Shown here: positions 1-5,363 of the stretch, piece by piece
Position numbering within the stretch: the stretch's first letter is position 1
How the letters are laid out: every line of letters starts with the position of its first letter
Assembly (NCBI GenBank): GCA_003542385.1
Contig: DPKT01000185.1
Coordinates: forward strand, 783 to 6,145
Source of the DNA: Desulfomicrobium sp.
GTDB lineage: Bacteria > Desulfobacterota > Desulfovibrionia > Desulfovibrionales > Desulfomicrobiaceae
Length of the DNA stretch: 5,363 nt
Direction: 5' to 3'
The notes under the pieces: model-generated
Told to the model about the DNA's origin: nothing
The model's database searches: none
Seen by the model: only the letters and a program-made list of their open reading frames with translations
Position numbers and translations under genes: made by a program

Positions 1-1456
<1,456 letters not shown>

Positions 1457-1467
<11 letters not shown>

Positions 1468-2179
1468 TCGAGGCCCGATCCGGATTTCCAAGGCAACCCT
1501 CCCGGTTGCCTTCTTTTTTGGCGCGCTGCGGACCCTTGCGGCCTCGGCCGTTGTGCTGTGCCTTCTGGTCCAGACCGTCCTGGCCGGGGACTGGCGCGTG
1601 CGGGTCGAGAAGGTGCTGGATGGAGACACGGTGGCCCTGGACGGTGGCGAGCGGCTGCGACTGCGCGGCATCGACGCGCCCGAGGTCGGGCACAAAGGCA
1701 CCCCGGGACAGTACTACGGCCTGGAGGCGACCGAGGCCCTTGCGACCCTGGTGGCCGGGAAGACCATCGCCCTGGACAGGGACGAACTGGACCGGGACCG
1801 CTACGGACGCCTTGTGGGCCTAGCGCGGCTCGATGACGGGCGGCTGGTCAATCTGGCCATGATTGAACAAGGGGCCGCTTTCGTCTATCCACATCACTCG
1901 GACGGGGACGCGGAACTGGGCCATCGCCTTCTGCAGGCCCAGGTTGCGGCCATGACGCGCGGCAAGGGTTTCTGGCCGGCGCTGCTGCGGTCCGCTGCCG
2001 CGGAGCGCGGCTATCTGGGCAACCGCAATTCCCGGCGGTTCCATGCCCTGTCCTGTGCGCAGGGGCGCACGGTCGGCACGGCCAACCAGGTGCGGTTTTC
2101 CTCCCTTTCGGAGGCATTTGCGGCCGGTTTCGCCCCTGCCCGGGAATGCACCCCCTGGCCCGTCGAGCGGGGACGCTAG
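1457..2179 (+). CDS. Exported thermonuclease-family (SNase-like) nuclease with C-terminal Ada-like metal-binding module; start uncertain
   Basis: This is a predicted secreted or periplasmic Ca2+-dependent phosphodiesterase cutting DNA and/or RNA. Residues about 24-43 form a signal peptide (Arg25, hydrophobic core, VLA before the likely cleavage at 43/44). The SNase fold covers about 45-175. By alignment with staphylococcal nuclease, D57 (in DGDT), R68, D73 and E76 (in RLRGIDAPE) and R118 (in DRYGR) correspond to D21, R35, D40, E43 and R87, so the active site looks complete. Residues about 186-234 (GNRNSRRFHALSC, then ARECTPW) resemble the small Ada-type metal-binding module attached to many bacterial SNases, with H196, C200 and C231 kept. 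The ATG at 1457 overlaps rpoD by 11 nt, lacks a clear ribosome binding site and gives an unusually long leader containing the rpoD terminator. CTG 1526 would give an ideal 20-residue signal peptide; GTG 1553 would remove its basic end. The family is well supported; the exact substrate is not. Confidence 0.88.
1460..1486 (+). other. Hairpin containing the rpoD stop codon
   Basis: Bases 1460-1470 pair with 1476-1486 around a 5-nt loop (AGGCC, 1471-1475), giving ten base pairs interrupted by one T/C mismatch (1465 against 1481). The rpoD TGA (1465-1467) lies in the left arm. The structure stands 3 nt upstream of the terminator stem, so the two form a tandem pair at the rpoD 3' end. It could protect the mRNA 3' end, or affect reinitiation at the nuclease ATG just upstream. 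The pairing is read by eye; no folding energy was computed. Confidence 0.6.
1490..1519 (+). terminator. Intrinsic (rho-independent) terminator of rpoD
   Basis: A perfect 9-bp stem, AAGGCAACC (1490-1498) with GGTTGCCTT (1504-1512), closes a 5-nt loop (1499-1503). It is followed by C and six T residues (1514-1519), making a T-rich tract on the + strand. The minus strand has no matching T run after the stem, so it acts in one direction. It begins 22 nt after the rpoD stop, the normal place for a terminator. It also falls inside the reading frame of the nuclease gene, where the T run encodes part of a Phe-Phe-Phe stretch. Confidence 0.88.
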
Positions 2180-2191
2180 CTCACCACAACC

Positions 2192-2197
2192 GGAGAG
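2192..2197 (+). promoter_or_regulatory. Ribosome binding site supporting the TTG start of trkA
   Basis: GGAGAG lies just upstream of TTG 2204, with its GGAG core 8 nt from the start codon. This decides the start: between the in-frame stop at 2177-2179 and the Rossmann motif there is no ATG or GTG, and the first in-frame ATG (2330) would delete the nucleotide-binding site. Confidence 0.75.
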
Positions 2198-2203
2198 ATC
2201 TGC

Positions 2204-3562
2204 TTGAGAGTCATCATTGTCGGCGCGGGAGAGGTCGGGTTCCACATCGCCAAGCGCCTGGCGTCGGAAAACAAGGACGTCGTGGTCATCGACCGCAACC
2301 CTGCGGTGCTGCAGCGCATCCTCGACCACATGGACGTGCAGGTGCTCGAAGGGTCGGGCTGCAGCCCCCTGGTGCTGCGCGAGGCCGGCGTCGACAAGGC
2401 CGACATGCTGCTGGCCGTGACGGACAGCGACGAGATCAACCTCATGGCCTGCACCTTCGCCAAGATGCTCGCTCCCGGCCTGACCAAGCTGGCCCGCATC
2501 CGCAACGACGAGTACACGGCCTATGCGGAGCAGCTGTCGCGGGAGATCGGCATCGGCCTCATCATCAATCCCGAGGTCGAGGTCGTGCGCAGCATCGAGC
2601 ACATGCTGCGCGCCCCCGGCGCCGTGGACATCAGCGACCTGGCCGGCGGCCGCATCAAGCTCGCCGGCACCTGGATCACCGAGGGCAACCCCCTGGCCGG
2701 TCTGCGCCTCCTGGAACTGCGCCGCAAGGCCGGCGACATGCCGCTCATCGTCGCGGCCATCGTGCGCAACGACAAGGTCATCGTACCGACGGGCTCCGAC
2801 GAGATCCGCCAGGGCGACCTGGTCTATTTCGTCTGCGAGGACAGCCAGCTCCAGCCGGTCTTTTCCTTCCTCGGCAACCGACCGGGCAGGAAGAGCAGCG
2901 TGCTGATCATCGGCGGCGGGAACATCGGCCTGCGGCTGGCCCGCTCCCTGGAGAAAAAGCCCATCCACGTGAAGCTCCTGGACAAGAGCCCCGAGCGTTG
3001 CGCCGATCTGGCCGGCGAGTTGGACCGGACTGTGGTCCTGGTCGGGGACGGCACGGACCAGGAGGTGCTGCTGGAGGAGAACATCGGCGCCATGGACGTG
3101 GTCGTGACCATGACCGGCAACGAGGAAAGCAACATCCTGTCCTCGCTGTTGGCCAGGAAGCTGGGCACCCCGATGGCGATCACGCGACTGAACAAGATCG
3201 AGTACATGCCTTTGGTGCGTGCCATCGGTCTGGAGCATATCGTCAGTCCGCGCCTGTCCGCCGTGAACAGCATCTTCAAGCATGTGCGCAAGGGCGGTGT
3301 GCTCTCGGCCGTGGCCATCAAGGACGGGGCCGAGGCTCTGGAGGCCCTGGCGGGGCCCGATTCGAGCCTCGTAGGCAACGCCTTGAAAGATCTTTCCTTT
3401 CCCAAGGGCGTGCTCGTGCTGTGCATCATGCGCGGCGACAGCGTACTCATCCCTTCCGGTGACGACGTGATCCGCAGCGGTGACAGGCTGTTCATCCTGA
3501 GCCTCACGGAATCCATCCCCGAGGTCGAGCGGATGCTGACCCGGGGCCGGGAGGAAGACTGA
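2204..3562 (+). CDS. trkA: Trk potassium uptake system, NAD-binding regulatory subunit TrkA
   Basis: This is the cytoplasmic RCK ring subunit that binds NAD(H)/adenine nucleotides and gates the TrkH potassium channel. At 452 residues it is close to E. coli TrkA (458) and has the full double architecture. RCK-N 1 (about 1-125) has the Rossmann glycines GAGEVG at 7-12 and the acidic residue D30 ending strand 2. TrkA-C 1 covers about 140-222. RCK-N 2 (about 232-350) has GGGNIG at 237-242 and D260. TrkA-C 2 covers about 365-447. Both nucleotide sites therefore look intact. Translation starts at TTG with a good ribosome binding site. The gene lies 24 nt after the nuclease, in the same reading frame, and its TGA shares one base with the trkH ATG (TGATG). 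That coupling is consistent with matched production of the two subunits. I see no truncation or frameshift. Confidence 0.96.
   Translation: MRVIIVGAGEVGFHIAKRLASENKDVVVIDRNPAVLQRILDHMDVQVLEGSGCSPLVLREAGVDKADMLLAVTDSDEINLMACTFAKMLAPGLTKLARIRNDEYTAYAEQLSREIGIGLIINPEVEVVRSIEHMLRAPGAVDISDLAGGRIKLAGTWITEGNPLAGLRLLELRRKAGDMPLIVAAIVRNDKVIVPTGSDEIRQGDLVYFVCEDSQLQPVFSFLGNRPGRKSSVLIIGGGNIGLRLARSLEKKPIHVKLLDKSPERCADLAGELDRTVVLVGDGTDQEVLLEENIGAMDVVVTMTGNEESNILSSLLARKLGTPMAITRLNKIEYMPLVRAIGLEHIVSPRLSAVNSIFKHVRKGGVLSAVAIKDGAEALEALAGPDSSLVGNALKDLSFPKGVLVLCIMRGDSVLIPSGDDVIRSGDRLFILSLTESIPEVERMLTRGREED
3549..3555 (+). promoter_or_regulatory. Ribosome binding site of trkH inside the trkA 3' end
   Basis: GGGAGGA lies within the last codons of trkA, 6 nt before the trkH ATG at 3562. 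It allows independent initiation on trkH in addition to stop/start coupling through the TGATG overlap. Confidence 0.75.
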
Positions 3563-5007
3563 TGCGCTGGTCCGTCGCCCTGCACGTGACCGGGCTCATC
3601 CTCGTCTGCGTGGGCCTGTGCATGCTCGTGCCCCTGGCCTGCGGCTGGTACTATGACGACTCGTCCGTGGCCCCGCTTTTCCTGTCCCTGTGCGTGACGG
3701 TGCTGACCGGCTTTTTCCTCATGTTCCAGTTTCGCCGACCGGGCCCCATGGTCATCAACCACCGCGAGGGCATGGTCATCGTTTCGCTGGGTTGGGCCGC
3801 ATGCGGCTTCTTCGGGGCCCTGCCCTTCGCCCTTGGCGACTTCCCGTCGTTCACGGACGCCTATTTCGAGTCCGTGTCCGGGTTCACGACCACGGGCGCT
3901 TCCATCCTGACCAACATCGAGGTCCTGCCCAAGGGGCTCCTCATGTGGCGCAGCCTGACCCACTGGCTGGGAGGCATGGGCATCATCGTCATGGCCATCG
4001 CCATCCTGCCCTTTCTGGGTGTTGGAGGCATGCAGCTCTACAAGGCCGAGGTGCCCGGGCCCGTGGCCGACAAGCTCCAGCCGCGGATCAAGGACACGGC
4101 CATGAGCCTGTGGAAGGTCTACGTGCTGCTGACCGCGGTGCAGGTGGTCCTGCTCCTCTTCGGCGGCATGGACCTCTTCGACAGCGTCTGCCATGCCTTC
4201 GGGACCATGGCCACGGGCGGCTTCTCCACGCGCAACGCGTCCGTGGCGGCCTACGGCTCGGCCTACATCGACTACGTCATCTCGTTCTTCATGCTTGCGG
4301 CGTCGCTCAATTTCGCCCTGCATTTCCAGCTCTTCCGCGGACGTCCCCTGGTCCTCTGGCGCGATCCCGAGTTCCGGTTCTTCGGCGTCCTCACGGCCGC
4401 GCTGACCCTCTTCGTGGTGCTGTCCATCCGGTTCACCAATTATCCATCCTGGGCCGACGCGGCGCGCTACGGCGTTTTCCAGGTGGCCTCCATCATCTCG
4501 ACCACCGGGTTCGCCACCGCGGACTACGAGCTGTGGGGCCCCCTGCCGCAGGGCATCCTGCTCCTGTGCATGTTCGTGGGCGGTTGCGCCGGCTCCACGG
4601 CCGGCGGCATCAAAAGCATGAGGGTCATGCTGCTCTTCAAGCACGCCTACCGGGAACTCTTCCGCATGGTGCACCCGCGCGCCGTGCTGCCCATCAAGTT
4701 CGGGCCGAAGCTGGTCAAGGAGGAGGTGCTGGCGAGCATCTGGGGCTTCTTCGTGCTCTTCATCGCCCTGTTCGTCCTGTCCTCTCTGGCCCTGGCGGCC
4801 CTGGGCGTCGACGTGCTGACGTCCTTCTCCGCCGTGGTGGCCTGCATCGGCAACGTCGGCCCCGGTCTGGGCGAGGTCGGCCCCGTGGACAACTACGCCC
4901 GCATACCGCTGCTGGGCAAATGGGTGCTGATTTTCTGCATGTTGCTCGGGCGATTGGAGATTTATACGGTTTTGGTTCTTTTCATACCTGAATTCTGGAG
5001 AAAATAG
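3562..5007 (+). CDS. trkH: Trk potassium uptake system, channel subunit TrkH
   Basis: This is an inner-membrane potassium uptake channel of the TrkH/TrkG/KtrB superfamily, gated by cytoplasmic TrkA. The 481-residue length fits TrkH. Hydrophobic segments lie at about 8-28, 38-56, 70-92, 130-155, 183-203, 236-256, 272-290, 330-345, 391-415 and 452-476. The four pore repeats each show their filter segment: TTTGAS (109-114), ATGGFS (217-222), STTGFA (313-318) and GNVGPG (430-435), so the filter glycines G112, G219/G220, G316 and G433 are all present. The intramembrane gate loop GGCAGSTAGGIKSMR (340-354) and the terminal LLGRLEIYTVLVLF (461-474) are family hallmarks. The start is fixed by the ribosome binding site and the one-base overlap with trkA. 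The last 15 or so codons are clearly AT-richer than the rest and use ATA and AGA, which are rare here. Confidence 0.96.
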   Translation: MRWSVALHVTGLILVCVGLCMLVPLACGWYYDDSSVAPLFLSLCVTVLTGFFLMFQFRRPGPMVINHREGMVIVSLGWAACGFFGALPFALGDFPSFTDAYFESVSGFTTTGASILTNIEVLPKGLLMWRSLTHWLGGMGIIVMAIAILPFLGVGGMQLYKAEVPGPVADKLQPRIKDTAMSLWKVYVLLTAVQVVLLLFGGMDLFDSVCHAFGTMATGGFSTRNASVAAYGSAYIDYVISFFMLAASLNFALHFQLFRGRPLVLWRDPEFRFFGVLTAALTLFVVLSIRFTNYPSWADAARYGVFQVASIISTTGFATADYELWGPLPQGILLLCMFVGGCAGSTAGGIKSMRVMLLFKHAYRELFRMVHPRAVLPIKFGPKLVKEEVLASIWGFFVLFIALFVLSSLALAALGVDVLTSFSAVVACIGNVGPGLGEVGPVDNYARIPLLGKWVLIFCMLLGRLEIYTVLVLFIPEFWRK

Positions 5008-5010
5008 CCC

Positions 5011-5017
5011 AAGGAGG
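5011..5017 (+). promoter_or_regulatory. Strong ribosome binding site of the 63-residue ORF
   Basis: AAGGAGG is close to an ideal anti-16S match, 5 nt before ATG 5023. It is the best such site in the window and strongly supports the small ORF as a translated gene. Confidence 0.8.
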
Positions 5018-5022
5018 CGTAT

Positions 5023-5214
5023 ATGACACAGTGGATCGAAATGGGAAAGTTTGCGGAGCTTGACGAAACGGCGCGCAAGGAAGCCAACCGCCTGGCGGAG
5101 TATGCCATCGACGTGGCCCTGGACCCGTCCAAGGTCATCCGCTTCGAGGAGACGGAGAAAGGTTTCCGCCTCATGATCGACGAGGACTTGTACAAGTTCT
5201 ACCAGGGCATCTGA
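5023..5214 (+). CDS. Small acidic protein of unknown function (63 aa)
   Basis: I do not recognise this protein. It has no signal peptide, membrane segment or cysteine, so it is probably soluble and cytoplasmic. It is acidic (14 Asp/Glu against 9 Lys/Arg). Residues about 10-33 (ELDETARKEANRLAEYAIDVAL) look like one amphipathic helix. Residues about 37-52 (KVIRFEETEKGFRLMI) look like a beta hairpin turning at Lys46-Gly47, and the tail is aromatic (LYKFYQG). The gene starts 15 nt after trkH behind a very strong ribosome binding site, and its TGA overlaps the next gene's ATG by one base. Its GC-rich third positions match its neighbours, so it looks like a resident gene. A partner or regulator of the coupled HD protein is possible, but that is position-based inference. 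Confidence 0.82.
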   Translation: MTQWIEMGKFAELDETARKEANRLAEYAIDVALDPSKVIRFEETEKGFRLMIDEDLYKFYQGI

Positions 5215-5363
5215 TGATCCCTGAGGTGCTGCGGCGCATGCGCTCCCGGTTCGTGGGGCTGGCGGGCGGGTACGCGGAGCGGCTGGGGGAGCGGCGGGAG
5301 CACATCGTGCTCAAGCGCGACCACTCCCTGCGCGTGCACGCCCTGGCGGCCAGGATCGTGGCC
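5214..5363 (+). CDS. HD-domain protein (probable metal-dependent phosphohydrolase), N-terminal 50 residues only
   Basis: The frame opens at ATG 5214 and continues through the right edge of the window. The visible 50 residues begin with a basic amphipathic segment (MIPEVLRRMRSRFVGL), then KRDHSLRVHALAARIVA at 34-50. This matches the first helix of HD-superfamily phosphohydrolases, with H37 as the likely first metal ligand. The His-Asp pair and later ligands that define the family lie beyond the window, so both activity and substrate (a nucleotide or phosphorylated molecule in known relatives) stay open. The start overlaps the previous stop as TGATG, with a modest AGGG (5204-5207) 6 nt upstream, so translation is probably coupled to the 63-residue ORF. 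Confidence 0.68.
   Translation, partial: MIPEVLRRMRSRFVGLAGGYAERLGERREHIVLKRDHSLRVHALAARIVA

Noticed and set aside
1820..3283. A 487-codon open frame on the minus strand opposite the nuclease and trkA
   Set aside because: It is rich in His, Asp, Gln and Ala, with no family signature, and lies opposite intact conserved genes. It is a GC-driven shadow frame.
2824..4674. A 616-codon open frame on the minus strand opposite trkA and trkH
   Set aside because: It encodes low-complexity His/Gly/Arg/Gln-rich sequence in one part and Ser/Arg/Met-rich sequence in the other, with no recognisable domain. It mirrors well-conserved trkA and trkH and is a by-product of high-GC codon use.
4942..4968. Possible internal promoter in the trkH 3' end (TTGCTC and TATACG)
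   Set aside because: The spacer is only about 15 nt and both hexamers are weak matches. This is not enough to list it as a feature.

Overview
The window is ordinary, GC-rich (roughly 63-65% by eye) bacterial core-genome sequence with every gene on the + strand and almost no non-coding DNA. Gene content and protein style (a long primary sigma factor, an exported SNase-family nuclease with a C-terminal FHxxxC module, and a trkA-trkH pair) suggest a deltaproteobacterium, most likely of the Desulfovibrio group (Desulfobacterota). That placement is a judgement from memory of family sequences, not a search result.

Layout: 1-1467 is the 3' part of rpoD, the housekeeping sigma-70 factor, entering at region 1.2. 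Its stop codon lies in a hairpin that is followed at once by a textbook intrinsic terminator (1490-1519). The next gene (1457-2179) is an exported thermonuclease-family protein. With its only ATG start it overlaps rpoD and has the terminator inside its first codons, so either its start or its expression is unusual. After 24 nt come trkA (2204-3562, TTG start) and trkH (3562-5007), the NAD-binding regulatory subunit and the membrane channel subunit of a Trk-type potassium uptake system, joined by a TGATG stop/start overlap. A 63-residue acidic protein of unknown function (5023-5214) follows behind a strong ribosome binding site. Its stop overlaps, again by TGATG, the start of a protein with an HD-type phosphohydrolase signature (from 5214) that runs off the right edge.

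How the genes work together: rpoD appears to be its own transcription unit ending at the terminator. The nuclease, trkA, trkH, the small ORF and the HD gene are packed tightly enough to be one operon. TrkA and TrkH act as one complex, while the links to the nuclease, the small protein and the HD protein rest on position only. No RNA genes, mobile elements, CRISPR arrays or long repeats were seen, and no stretch of 300 bases lacks a gene. I found no convincing new biological system. The points most worth checking are the terminator inside the nuclease reading frame and the small protein coupled to the HD gene.
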